DNA of 64,000 nt, from positions 62,001-126,000 of the forward strand of contig NZ_JAEMNX010000009.1 of assembly GCF_016463975.1 (NCBI RefSeq), written 5' to 3'. Below are positions 27,082 to 35,628 of the stretch, piece by piece. The first letter of the stretch is position 1, and each line of letters opens with the position of its first letter. Source of the stretch: Marinomonas transparens. Its GTDB lineage: Bacteria; Pseudomonadota; Gammaproteobacteria; Pseudomonadales; Marinomonadaceae. The notes below the pieces were generated by a model, which saw only the letters and a list, made by a program, of their open reading frames with translations, made no database searches and was not told where the DNA came from. The translations under genes were made by a program, and so were the position numbers.

Positions 27082-28947
27082 CTAGCTGTACCCTTTCAAG
27101 AAGCGTTGCTGTGCCACATCCTGAGCATCACTAATAATGCTAAAGGTCGTCTTCAAATGCTTACGCTCTAAAGAACTTAAATCTTTAGGGTCTAAATAGG
27201 CACTGGCCTTACCTGTCGCTTGCCAATGCTGCCGCTGAGCGGCCAAACGCAATGCGTTTAACTCATCCCATGCATCCATCAGATTACGCCCTGTATCCAC
27301 ACTCATGAGTTTCTCTCTGATTGCCTGCTCAAGGCGTTCTAAGGTCCCAACCCGATAAGTACCGCAGGACAAGCCATACAAGCGCGCCAAGTCATTAATC
27401 AGTGCCAAACCTTGGTGCTTTAAATCTAACTGATGCTTATGCGCTCCAGAGGATTCCAACAAAAAATGCCGAAAGAAACCTAACGGCGGTTTGCTCGCCA
27501 AAGCACTACGGGTCAAGGTAGCAAGAAACACACTATTCTTACTGACTTCTATCTGCATACCTTTGATCAACCCCTTTATCGCTTCCTCTTCACCATACAC
27601 GCAACGAATATCAAAAAAGATACTGGCATGAAGCAGCGCGCTGGGCTCACCACTTTTGATCCACTTCGAAAACGCTTTTTTCCAGCCAGCTTCCGTCATT
27701 CGCCAAGCGGGGTTACTCGCCATAATGTCACCTGGACAAAGTCGAATACCGCACAACCCTAACCCCTCACAAACAAACTGAGAGAAGTCGCTGAAGTAAG
27801 CGCTTTCGTCCGCCGTTGGCTCCCGCTCAAGCATCAAACCATTATCTTGGTCACTGCCCAAAGATTGGTCTTGGCGAGCTTGGGAGCCAAACACCAGAAA
27901 CTGAAATCCCATGGGTGCAGGGCCAAACTTCTCCAATGCCAGTTCGATCAAACGTCGAGTTAAATTATCACTCACGGTCGCCAGAACTTTGCCAACATCG
28001 GCTGGTTTCATATCGGTAACAATTAAATTAATGATGAGCGTTGGCCACTGCTTACAAACATGAGCCAAGCTTTCTACGCTTTGTTGTCGGTGAATCTGAT
28101 TAATCAACAACAAAGGGCTAAGCTCTTGGTGACGTAGCAAATCCGCTGCCGTTAACATCCCCACCGCTCTTTGCTCTTCATCTACAATAGGCAAATGATG
28201 AATATTGCTTTCGCTCATTAGGGTTTGTGCCTGCATCACCAGAGAGTCGGGCAATAGACTAACAGGCGAACGCGTCATAATGTCACTAACCGCGAGGCTA
28301 GATGGAACGCCCAGTGCCAATACCCGTGAGCGTAGATCTCTATCCGTCACTATGCCCAACAAACGTTCGTTCTCAACCACGAGTATTGAGCTAACACGCG
28401 CTTCTGTCATGCGTTGGGCAATAGCCTGTACTGTGTCGTTTGGCGACGCCAGTATCAACTGCCGGGTCATGATATGAGAAATAGGCGTCGATAATTGCGA
28501 GGTTGGAGACGTTAATTCTTCCCCCTGACTACGAGAAAGTTTACGTAATCGATTATGACGAGTGTGTTCAAAGAAAAGCCCAAATGCTTCGTTTTGTTCT
28601 ACCATCTCCATAAAGCGAACTTTATCAAAGCGATAAACCAAACTGTCTTCTAAAGCGACCACATGCAAACCATCCGGGTTTTGCACCATAGCACTCGACA
28701 CACCAAAACATTCTCCATCGGCAATTTGATCCACCAGCGCCCCTTTAGGAGAACGAATTTCGCACGCACCCCGTCGAATTAAGTGCACGGTCGCCGATTC
28801 TCCCTGCAACATAACCCGCTGGCCTTGGCGAACATAAATCATGCTTACGCCAGTCAATAATTGTTTTTGCTGTGGTAACGTCAGGTTCAAAAACGGTGGA
28901 GTCGCTTCTATAAATTTTTGAACTTCAGGAATGTCGATAGCGGCCAT
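27082..28947 (-). CDS. cNMP-binding / CBS / DUF294 putative nucleotidyltransferase
   Basis: A 621-residue protein with four modules: cyclic-nucleotide-binding domain (about 10-135), a CBS pair (about 155-280; HIMTRQLILASPNDTVQAIA and DIMTRSPVSLLPDSLVMQA), a DUF294 nucleotidyltransferase domain with FGSQARQDQSLGSDQDNG (about 350-370), and a helical DUF294 C-terminal domain. The GS...DxD pattern of the nucleotidyltransferase fold is intact. Function of the family is not settled; a nucleotide-sensing role in signal transduction is likely. Operon with the exonuclease that follows without spacing. Confidence 0.88.
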   Translation of the reverse strand: MAAIDIPEVQKFIEATPPFLNLTLPQQKQLLTGVSMIYVRQGQRVMLQGESATVHLIRRGACEIRSPKGALVDQIADGECFGVSSAMVQNPDGLHVVALEDSLVYRFDKVRFMEMVEQNEAFGLFFEHTRHNRLRKLSRSQGEELTSPTSQLSTPISHIMTRQLILASPNDTVQAIAQRMTEARVSSILVVENERLLGIVTDRDLRSRVLALGVPSSLAVSDIMTRSPVSLLPDSLVMQAQTLMSESNIHHLPIVDEEQRAVGMLTAADLLRHQELSPLLLINQIHRQQSVESLAHVCKQWPTLIINLIVTDMKPADVGKVLATVSDNLTRRLIELALEKFGPAPMGFQFLVFGSQARQDQSLGSDQDNGLMLEREPTADESAYFSDFSQFVCEGLGLCGIRLCPGDIMASNPAWRMTEAGWKKAFSKWIKSGEPSALLHASIFFDIRCVYGEEEAIKGLIKGMQIEVSKNSVFLATLTRSALASKPPLGFFRHFLLESSGAHKHQLDLKHQGLALINDLARLYGLSCGTYRVGTLERLEQAIREKLMSVDTGRNLMDAWDELNALRLAAQRQHWQATGKASAYLDPKDLSSLERKHLKTTFSIISDAQDVAQQRFLKGYS

Positions 28948-29081
28948 TTTATTATTCTCAGTTATCGATTTACCAAGGAGTGTGCGCTTTTATCATAACC
29001 AACAAAATGCTTCTTAGACCAATGTCTATACTCGAAAGCCTTTGATTAAAATAGAGGTTAATTGCTAAAACGGCCCACAAA

Positions 29082-29108
29082 CAATAATGATAAGTGTTAT
29101 CATTATTG
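29082..29108 (+). promoter_or_regulatory. Fur box upstream of fecBCDE
   Basis: A perfect palindrome: 12-bp arms (29082-29093 and 29097-29108) around GTG, containing AATAATGATAA and TTATCATTATT, very close to the Fur consensus GATAATGATAATCATTATC. It lies 33 nt before fecB, so iron-repressed expression of the operon is expected. Confidence 0.85.
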
Positions 29109-29141
29109 AAAATTCCAGACTGTCATTAAGGTCCTTTGAAT

Positions 29142-30032
29142 ATGACTCGCTTTTCCTCCTATGTTATAACCTGCGTGGTATTACTTTTCTCAGTTATTAC
29201 TCAAGCTACCACAGTTCAAGACAGCAAGGGTACATTCACGATTGATTACCAGCCAAAGCGAATCATTGTTTTGGAGTTTTCTTTTGCGGATGCCCTTGCT
29301 GCCGTCAATGTTAGCCCTATCGGCATCGCCGATGACAAAGACCCTACTCGCGTATTAAAAGATGTGCGCGATATTATTGGTGATTGGACCTCGGTCGGAA
29401 CTCGCTCTCAGCCTAGCCTAGAAGTCATCGCCTCCCTAAAGCCAGACCTAATCATTGCCGATATTGCCCGCCATGAGGCTGTGTATAAAGATCTACAAAA
29501 AATAGCACCCACATTAATTTTGCCATCACGACGCGAGACCTATGAGGGCAGCCTAAAAGCCGCTGGTATTATCGGAAAAGTAGTGGGTAAAGACAGCGCC
29601 ATGCAGACGCGCTTACAAAAACACAAAACCATTATGATGGAACTAGCAAAACAACTTCCCCACAATGCTGAAGTACAATTTGGTGTAGCGAGAGACGATG
29701 CACTGTTTCTTCATACTGCCGATTCCTATGCTGGCGGTGTGATTCGAGCATTAGGTTTAACGAATGCAGAAACAGGCCGGGACGACTCTGCGTATCGTCA
29801 AACTGGCTTAGAGCAACTTGTTGCGATTAACCCTGAATATTTATTAATTGGTCATTACGTTACCCCAAGCATCATCGATAAATGGCAAAATGAGCCTCTT
29901 TGGTCGGTGCTGAAAGTGGCGCGCAATAAACACCTTTACAAGGTTAACCCTAATGTTTGGTCAAAGTCCCGTGGCATAGTGGCCGCAGAGCGTATGGGCC
30001 AAGACCTTATTAAAATCCTTAATGCTAAATAA
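29142..30032 (+). CDS. fecB: Iron(III) dicitrate periplasmic binding protein FecB
   Basis: A periplasmic binding protein of about 296 residues with an N-terminal signal peptide ending near TQATT. The mature region is close to E. coli FecB as I recall it: FSFADALAAVNVSPIGIADD, SVGTRSQPSLEVIASLKPDL and GLEQLVAINPEYLLIGHY. The ATG at 29142 is preferred over an in-frame TTG two codons upstream. FecB hands ferric citrate, or a similar ferric complex, to the FecCD permease. First gene of fecBCDE behind a Fur box. No fecA receptor or fecIR genes are nearby. Confidence 0.88.
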   Translation: MTRFSSYVITCVVLLFSVITQATTVQDSKGTFTIDYQPKRIIVLEFSFADALAAVNVSPIGIADDKDPTRVLKDVRDIIGDWTSVGTRSQPSLEVIASLKPDLIIADIARHEAVYKDLQKIAPTLILPSRRETYEGSLKAAGIIGKVVGKDSAMQTRLQKHKTIMMELAKQLPHNAEVQFGVARDDALFLHTADSYAGGVIRALGLTNAETGRDDSAYRQTGLEQLVAINPEYLLIGHYVTPSIIDKWQNEPLWSVLKVARNKHLYKVNPNVWSKSRGIVAAERMGQDLIKILNAK

Positions 30033-31034
30033 ATGAAATTTCTCTCTTTCCCCTATTCAGGACAATGCCTAGTACTGTCCTTGTTATTGTGTCTCGTCGG
30101 TTGGATCAGTTTATTTAGCTGGTCTGTTATTCCTATCTCCCCCCACGATGCACTAAGCGCTTTATACGCGATGAATGACGACAACATTGCTCACCGTATT
30201 GTTCATGATTTACGACTACCACGGGCCATGATTGGTGCTATCGTCGGTGCTTGCCTAGCGGCAGCAGGCGTTGTCATGCAAGGGCTGACACAAAATCCTC
30301 TTGCTTCACCTTCGGTGCTGGGCATCAATGCCGGTGCAGCACTGGGTATGGCGATTGTCTCGACCATCACCCCTTGGTTCGGCCTTTTAGGCACCTCCAT
30401 GGCAGCCATGGTGGGTGGTGGACTGGCTTGGGCTTTAGTGATGTTATTAGGCAATGCTTGGAAAACAGGCGGTGAACACGGACGCTTAGTGCTCGCAGGG
30501 GTTGCCATTTCTACCTTGTGCGCGGCTTTGACTAAAGCCGTTATTATCATTGAAGAAGATCAAGCAAGTGGCGTACTAACTTGGCTTGCAGGCAGTCTTA
30601 CCGACGCCCGATGGCAAACGCTTGACCAACTCTGGCCCATCGCTTTACTGGGTTTACTTGGTACCTTATTGATTTCACAAAGCCTCAACCTGCTACAGCT
30701 CGGAGACGATAATGCGCGCAACCTTGGCGTATCTTTGCTCTGGGTAAAATTAGGAGGGAGTTTCCTTGTACTACTACTCGTCGGCAGTGCCATCAGTGCC
30801 GTTGGCGCCATTGGTTTCGTCGGGCTATTGGTTCCCCATATGGCGAGAATGCTCTGCGGCCAAGATCACCGTAAATTTTTACCCATTGCCATGCTCATGG
30901 GTGCCTGTCTAGTGGTGCTTTCCGATACGATCAGCCGAGCGATTATCTTCCCAATGGAAACACCAGCAGGCGCCATTTTAGCCTTAATTGGCGCTCCCTT
31001 TTTTATCTATCTGGTGAGGAAAAGAACCCTATGA
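30033..31034 (+). CDS. fecC: Iron(III) dicitrate ABC transporter permease FecC
   Basis: A 333-residue FecCD-family permease with about nine membrane segments. It starts immediately after the fecB stop and overlaps fecD by 4 nt. LRLPRAMIGAIVGACLAAAGVVMQ and QNPLASPSVLGINAGAALGM are family hallmarks, and GAIGFVGLLVPHMARM is the loop near the ATPase contact. It pairs with FecD to carry the ferric complex across the inner membrane. Confidence 0.88.
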   Translation: MKFLSFPYSGQCLVLSLLLCLVGWISLFSWSVIPISPHDALSALYAMNDDNIAHRIVHDLRLPRAMIGAIVGACLAAAGVVMQGLTQNPLASPSVLGINAGAALGMAIVSTITPWFGLLGTSMAAMVGGGLAWALVMLLGNAWKTGGEHGRLVLAGVAISTLCAALTKAVIIIEEDQASGVLTWLAGSLTDARWQTLDQLWPIALLGLLGTLLISQSLNLLQLGDDNARNLGVSLLWVKLGGSFLVLLLVGSAISAVGAIGFVGLLVPHMARMLCGQDHRKFLPIAMLMGACLVVLSDTISRAIIFPMETPAGAILALIGAPFFIYLVRKRTL

Positions 31035-31990
31035 AGCAAAGTCGGCCCTTTCCAACCCTCATCACTGGTATGCTGATATTAATCATAGCAAACCTCATGT
31101 TCGGCGCGGTTTCTATTCCCCTTAATGAAATACTCAAAGGCTTTCAACAAGGCAGTGACAACTACTTCACCCTTCACGAATATCGTCTCCCTCGAACCCT
31201 TTTAGCGGTTCTAGTTGGCGCTATGATGGCGCTATCTGGCGCTCTAGTGCAAGGCGTTATTCGCAATCCACTCGCCTCGCCTGATGTGCTCGGTGTCAGC
31301 CATGGGGCAGGGCTTGCAGCGGTTATTTATATGACGTATTTTCCTGCGTCCAGCATCGACTGGCTTCCTGCGGTGGCTCTGGTTGGGGGCTTACTCGCTG
31401 CCCTCATTCTCTGGTGGTTATGTGGACAATCTAGCAGCGCTATCAAGCTAGCAATTACTGGTGTCGCCTTGGCCGCACTGTATGCCAGTGGTGTCGACTT
31501 TCTCATGCTAGTAAAACCATTAGAAATTAATAATGCTCTACTTTGGCTAACGGGCAGTTTATGGGGACGTGGCTGGCACCAGTTGATGATGATACTACCT
31601 TGGCTACTGCTCATTCCCGTTGCTTTTTGGTTAGCCAAGTCACTCAACTTAATTCACCTTGGTGACGATACGGCCATGAGTCTTGGCATCAATGCCAATA
31701 AACTACGCCTAGTGTCTCTTGCTGTGGCGGTTGGACTTACTGCCTCTTGTGTCGCTGTGTGTGGCCCTATTGGCTTCCTCGGTTTGGTGGCCCCCCATTT
31801 AACCCGTAAGCTCGTTGGTGGTCGTCATCAAACCTTGTTGCCCGCTACCATGCTCGTCGGCGCCATCTTATTACTGGTAGCAGATTTAGTAGCGCGTACC
31901 ATTGACCCACCAATCGAGCTACCCGCTGGTCTGATGACTGCGATTATCGGCGCACCGTATTTTCTTTGGTTACTTTTTAGGACGAAATAA
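31031..31990 (+). CDS. fecD: Iron(III) dicitrate ABC transporter permease FecD
   Basis: A 319-residue second FecCD-type permease. Visible motifs are YRLPRTLLAVLVGAMMALSGALVQ, NPLASPDVLGVSHGAGLA, and GPIGFLGLVAPHLTRKLVGG. The ATG overlaps the fecC stop (ATGA). The two permeases are clearly different sequences, as expected for a FecC/FecD heterodimer. Confidence 0.88.
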   Translation: MKQSRPFPTLITGMLILIIANLMFGAVSIPLNEILKGFQQGSDNYFTLHEYRLPRTLLAVLVGAMMALSGALVQGVIRNPLASPDVLGVSHGAGLAAVIYMTYFPASSIDWLPAVALVGGLLAALILWWLCGQSSSAIKLAITGVALAALYASGVDFLMLVKPLEINNALLWLTGSLWGRGWHQLMMILPWLLLIPVAFWLAKSLNLIHLGDDTAMSLGINANKLRLVSLAVAVGLTASCVAVCGPIGFLGLVAPHLTRKLVGGRHQTLLPATMLVGAILLLVADLVARTIDPPIELPAGLMTAIIGAPYFLWLLFRTK

Positions 31991-31993
31991 TTC

Positions 31994-32761
31994 ATGTCTC
32001 TTAGCACCCATAACTTGTCCGTTGGCTACCACAATAACATCGTTGTTGATCAGGTTAATTTGACGATTCCTGAAGGAAAAATTATTGCTCTGCTGGGGCC
32101 AAACGGCTGTGGTAAGTCCACACTCTTAAAAGCCATGGCGAGAATCCTGCCGCCTATGGCAGGGCAGGTACAATGGCAGGGTCAAAATCTACACAAAATC
32201 CCTTCTAAACAACTAGCAAGGAAGTTAGCCCTATTACCGCAAACACAACCAATACCAGAAGGGATCAAGGTAGTCGATCTGGTGTCTTATGGCCGTAGCC
32301 CTTACACAGGATTTTGGGGGCGCATTAACGCCGAAGATAAACGCATCATTAAGCGAGTGATGCAGGAAACGAAAATCACAGAGCTAGCCAATCAGCTCGT
32401 CAGTGAACTATCCGGCGGACAACGTCAACGAGTATGGCTTGCCATGACACTGGCACAGGACACGCCTTATTTGCTACTAGACGAACCCACCACTTATATG
32501 GACTTAAACCATCAGGTCGAGCTGATGCATCTACTACGTCAGTTCAATAAACAGGGGAAAACCATCATTACTGTGCTGCATGATATAAACCAAGCTGCAC
32601 GCTATTGCGACCATTTAATCCTAATGAAACACGGGGAAATTATTCGACAAGGAAGCCCAGAAACGGTTCTAACTAAAGCACTATTAAAATCCGTTTTTTC
32701 TTTAAATGCTCAAATCCATCAGGATCCTATCGCGAAAACCCCAATGTGTGTAGTGGAATAA
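31994..32761 (+). CDS. fecE: Iron(III) dicitrate ABC transporter ATPase FecE
   Basis: A 255-residue ABC ATPase of the siderophore/FepC-FecE group. Walker A GPNGCGKST, signature LSGGQRQRVWLAMTLAQ, Walker B YLLLDEPTTYMDL, and the H-loop VLHDINQAARYCDH are all intact. It starts 3 nt after fecD. It energises FecBCD-dependent ferric citrate uptake. Confidence 0.88.
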   Translation: MSLSTHNLSVGYHNNIVVDQVNLTIPEGKIIALLGPNGCGKSTLLKAMARILPPMAGQVQWQGQNLHKIPSKQLARKLALLPQTQPIPEGIKVVDLVSYGRSPYTGFWGRINAEDKRIIKRVMQETKITELANQLVSELSGGQRQRVWLAMTLAQDTPYLLLDEPTTYMDLNHQVELMHLLRQFNKQGKTIITVLHDINQAARYCDHLILMKHGEIIRQGSPETVLTKALLKSVFSLNAQIHQDPIAKTPMCVVE

Positions 32762-32782
32762 TAAGCGCCTTAGCAAAGTAAG

Positions 32783-33340
32783 CTACTCCGGTAATAAAGC
32801 AAAGGCCTCATCTTGGCTAATGACGGTGGCATATTCACCATGCAAATTCGCTAATGACATTGAATGTACTTCCTCTGCACTGCGTTCACGACCACCAAAA
32901 TCTTGTTTAGCAAAAGCAAAGCAGGCGCTGGCGACCACATAGACATTGAAGCCTAAATTACCTGCACTTCTTACTGTCGATTCCACCGAATTATTCGTAC
33001 TCACCCCCACTACCAGCAGTCTTTGAATAGCTTGTTCTCGTAACCAAGCCTCTAAATTCGAGTAGGTAAAAGCATCTGGCACAGATTTTTCAATCACTTT
33101 CTCGCTGGCTAACGGCTGAAAAGCCTCTTGAAACAAAGCACCTTCTTGTTCTGGCCAGAATAAGGAGTCCGGTTCGGTAGATAAGTGGCGCACATGAACA
33201 ATCGGGGCATGGTTAGCTCGCCAATGGGCAAGCAGCTCAGCTATTTCATGCTCAGCATTGGTATTATTTCTTTCACCCGCCTGCGGCCACGACATGCCTT
33301 GTTGCATATCGATAATCAGCAAAACACATGATTCACTCAT
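32783..33340 (-). CDS. Isochorismatase-family cysteine hydrolase
   Basis: About 185 residues from the chosen ATG (MSESCVLLIIDMQQGM). The family residues are present: Asp in LLIIDMQQ, a conserved Lys in EKSVPDAF, and the catalytic Cys region, which reads VVGVSTNNSVESTVRSAGNLGF. At the usual VTNxCV position the cysteine is not seen; Asn-Asn-Ser stands there, so hydrolase activity by the standard Cys mechanism is doubtful. Three consecutive ATGs occur; the third has the best spacing to AAAGGG. It overlaps the upstream membrane protein gene by 8 nt. Longer upstream frame rejected. Confidence 0.78.
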   Translation of the reverse strand: MSESCVLLIIDMQQGMSWPQAGERNNTNAEHEIAELLAHWRANHAPIVHVRHLSTEPDSLFWPEQEGALFQEAFQPLASEKVIEKSVPDAFTYSNLEAWLREQAIQRLLVVGVSTNNSVESTVRSAGNLGFNVYVVASACFAFAKQDFGGRERSAEEVHSMSLANLHGEYATVISQDEAFALLPE

Positions 33341-33677
33341 CATCATTCCCTTTACTCTTCTCAGCCGCCATGTGGCCTTTTTCAAGAACGAAAAGACGCT
33401 TATGTTGACGATGCAATTGGAACAAGGAAATACCACCAGCAACAAACAACAAAAAAGCCAAAACACTTAAAAAGCTCACTCGCCCTTCTAACACACTAAC
33501 CCGTCTATCCAAGGTTTTATAATCCTCCAGACGTGCCGTAGACAGTTGCAACATCGCGACGCTGCGCTCTAGCTCAAACACGGTTTGAGACAACTTGTCA
33601 TTGTCTGGTGCTTCTTCCGCCATAGAGAGCGTCACAACACCACTGAGTAAAAAACACAACATCAATCGATATAGCAT
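33333..33677 (-). CDS. Small envelope protein with signal peptide, coiled coil and one helix
   Basis: A 114-residue hypothetical protein: signal peptide (MLYRLMLCFLLSGVVTLSMA), a heptad-rich segment (about 28-68), a hydrophobic helix (VLAFLLFVAGGISLFQL, about 73-90), and a charged tail. This predicts a membrane-bound protein with a periplasmic coiled coil. The end overlaps the isochorismatase-like gene. I do not recognise a family. Confidence 0.6.
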   Translation of the reverse strand: MLYRLMLCFLLSGVVTLSMAEEAPDNDKLSQTVFELERSVAMLQLSTARLEDYKTLDRRVSVLEGRVSFLSVLAFLLFVAGGISLFQLHRQHKRLFVLEKGHMAAEKSKGNDDE

Positions 33678-33784
33678 GAGCCATCCCTATAAAATTAATT
33701 CGTTACAAGACCTTTGCACAAAGTCGCAAGCAAAACCAAGACGATGCAAAAATAGACGAAAAAGCAGACACTTACATGGATATT

Positions 33785-34081
33785 TTACAAAGCATAATCC
33801 AGCACAATAATGTCTTCTAAAATTGGGCCCAGCTGAGCTTTCAAAATCTCATGGTCTGGGTGAGGTAAATAAAAATCACGTGCAGCGTCATCGATAAAAG
33901 TCATAACAACACAATGTGTATAGCCTTTATTCTTTTGTTCTGGGCTACTATTCTCACCCCATTCCACTGTATCAATACCAGTAATTTTATCTTTAACAGC
34001 AATAAAGTTACTCATCAATGTAGCGATATCGACTGTACTGGCTTCTTGCTTGAATTTAATCAATAAAACATGACGAATCAT
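33785..34081 (-). CDS. Dabb-family stress-responsive dimeric alpha/beta barrel protein
   Basis: A 98-residue protein starting MIRHVLLIKFKQEAS and containing the typical THCVVMTFIDDAARDFYLPHPDHE segment of the Dabb (stress responsive A/B barrel) family. Such proteins are small homodimers with varied or unknown roles. The start codon overlaps the stop of the upstream reductase gene by 4 nt, so the two are co-translated. Confidence 0.85.
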   Translation of the reverse strand: MIRHVLLIKFKQEASTVDIATLMSNFIAVKDKITGIDTVEWGENSSPEQKNKGYTHCVVMTFIDDAARDFYLPHPDHEILKAQLGPILEDIIVLDYAL

Positions 34082-34623
34082 AATGACTCCTTTTTAGAAT
34101 AGGCAATCTCCTCACAAAACACCTTAAGACCAGAGATTAGCTTTTGAGAAATCTCAGGATGTTCAGCCATACCACGAGCATCCAGCTGACTGCCTAATAA
34201 TGGAACGTCCACATTGGCTTGTTCCACTAAATGGCCCGACATGGTTTTGAGGATTTCTTTCAAGGATGCTTGCGCATGAAAAGCCCGTGGTGAAGTATTA
34301 ATCAGCATAATAGGTTTATCGACAAATTCATCTCCACTGACCAACCAATCTAAAGTATTCTTCATCACCCCTGTAATACCATGGGCATATTCTGGGCTGG
34401 CAATAATCAAACCATCAGCGTTTTTTAGGGCCGTTTTTAATCTTGCCACTGGCGCAATCGTTTCTTCTTCGCGATCAGGGTTAAATAATGGGAAATCGCC
34501 CAAGTCTACTAGCGAAACCGTCACATTATTCGGTGCCAACGTTTTCAATGCTTGCAAGGCGAAGGTATTCAATGAGGCGGCACGTAAACTGCCTGATAGC
34601 GCCAAAACCCGAAAATCACTCAT
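34078..34623 (-). CDS. NADPH-dependent FMN reductase family protein
   Basis: About 181 residues. The flavodoxin-like FMN site is recognisable: VLALSGSLRAASLNTFAL near the N terminus, SPEYAHGITGVMKNTLDWL in the middle, and LINTSPRAFHAQASLKEIL. The ATG at 34623 has AGGAAG at good spacing; the frame continues upstream another 24 unconserved codons and that extension is rejected. Likely a quinone, azo or flavin reductase; substrate unknown. Operon with the Dabb gene. Confidence 0.85.
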   Translation of the reverse strand: MSDFRVLALSGSLRAASLNTFALQALKTLAPNNVTVSLVDLGDFPLFNPDREEETIAPVARLKTALKNADGLIIASPEYAHGITGVMKNTLDWLVSGDEFVDKPIMLINTSPRAFHAQASLKEILKTMSGHLVEQANVDVPLLGSQLDARGMAEHPEISQKLISGLKVFCEEIAYSKKESL

Positions 34624-34780
34624 ACTCTTCCTATTGAGCCAGTAAAGCCAAAAGCATAACCCGCCTCTCGCTCTAAAAAAAGCGAACCATAACAAAACTA
34701 AAAAAGGTCAATTTTGTTCAATACTCGACTCATCATAAAGACGATAGTAGGCGCCTCTTTGAATTCTCTAGGAATGTTTC

Positions 34781-35371
34781 ATGACCTTATCTTTGATCCT
34801 ATCCATGTCGCTATTTGCTCTTGCTGCTTCTCTCTCACCGGGACCCGTTAACCTTATCTCGTTAAGTAGTAGTGCTCGTTACGGTATCAAGATAGGTTTA
34901 ACCTTTGTGACTGGTGCCAGCCTAGGCTTTATTGTGCTTTTTCTATTGATTGGCTTTGGATTGAATTATTTTATCGATGTCTTGCCTTGGCTAACTCAAG
35001 TTCTGCAATGGTTAGGCATCGCTTTTCTACTTTATCTTAGTTATCAATTATTTAGCGATAATGGCGAGCTAAGTTCTGATGCTAATAACAAGGCACCAAG
35101 CTTTATGACTGGCGCCATTATGCAATGGGTAAACCCTAAAGCATGGTTAGCGTCGATATCAGGCATCGCCGCTTATATCCCTAATGCGGAAGCATTTAAG
35201 GTTGTTACTTTTGCCAGTGTGTATTTGCCTATTTGCTGGCTATCGCTGGGAGTGTGGGTTGGCATAGGAATCTTCTTAGGGCAATATTTTCAAAGCCCTG
35301 CCAAGATGCGCTTGCTCAATAAAAGCTTAGCCTTGTTATTAGCAGGGAGCTGTTTTTTGATCTTAATCTAG
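34781..35371 (+). CDS. LysE/RhtB-family amino acid exporter
   Basis: A 196-residue membrane protein with about six helices. The family signature ASLSPGPVNLISLSSSARYGIKIG is at residues 15-38, and MQWVNPKAWLASISGI is the second conserved loop. It likely exports amino acids or related small molecules. Its TAG stop lies inside the CTAG that is duplicated at both ends of the adjacent MITE, so the exact C terminus may have been altered by that insertion. Faces a convergent AraC gene, perhaps its regulator. Confidence 0.88.
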   Translation: MTLSLILSMSLFALAASLSPGPVNLISLSSSARYGIKIGLTFVTGASLGFIVLFLLIGFGLNYFIDVLPWLTQVLQWLGIAFLLYLSYQLFSDNGELSSDANNKAPSFMTGAIMQWVNPKAWLASISGIAAYIPNAEAFKVVTFASVYLPICWLSLGVWVGIGIFLGQYFQSPAKMRLLNKSLALLLAGSCFLILI

Positions 35372-35628
35372 GGAAGGTCTGAATAAGTCTACTAAGACTC
35401 AGTGTTTCAGAGAAATCGTCAAATAAGGCGCGATTCTGATGTGAGTACCTTTCAAAGAGTCGCAACGCAGTGTGGCGTTTTCTCTGAAAGACCCGTAGGG
35501 CATGGTCTAAAAGCCTGAATTCTTTGTTGAGCACCTCGACAATAGGGCAACTATTCACATTCGGCACTCGCCTCGAATAACAGGCTTTTATCCACATGCT
35601 GAGACAAGAGGACTTGTTCAGACCTTCC
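35372..35628. mobile_element. IS5-type MITE, about 257 bp
   Basis: The ends are 18-bp inverted repeats differing at one base: GGAAGGTCTGAATAAGTC at 35372-35389 and, read inward from the other side, GGAAGGTCTGAACAAGTC (35611-35628). The element is flanked on both sides by CTAG (35368-35371 and 35629-35632), matching the YTAR target duplication of the IS5 subgroup; the ends closely resemble the IS5 terminal repeats GGAAGGTGCGAA(T/C)AAG as I recall them. It contains no transposase, only a 93-codon minus frame without family resemblance. A non-autonomous miniature element. Confidence 0.85.

Noticed and set aside
29045..29060. 16-mer attaaaatagaggtta also present at 55925-55940
   Set aside because: One AT-rich 16-bp match in 64 kb is expected by chance.
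33341..33466. Upstream extension of the isochorismatase-like gene
   Set aside because: The extra 42 residues overlap another coding frame and are not family-like; a good ribosome site precedes the inner ATG.
35316..35597. 93-codon minus-strand ORF within the MITE
   Set aside because: It runs across the MITE border into lysE and shows no transposase motifs; the element is non-coding.
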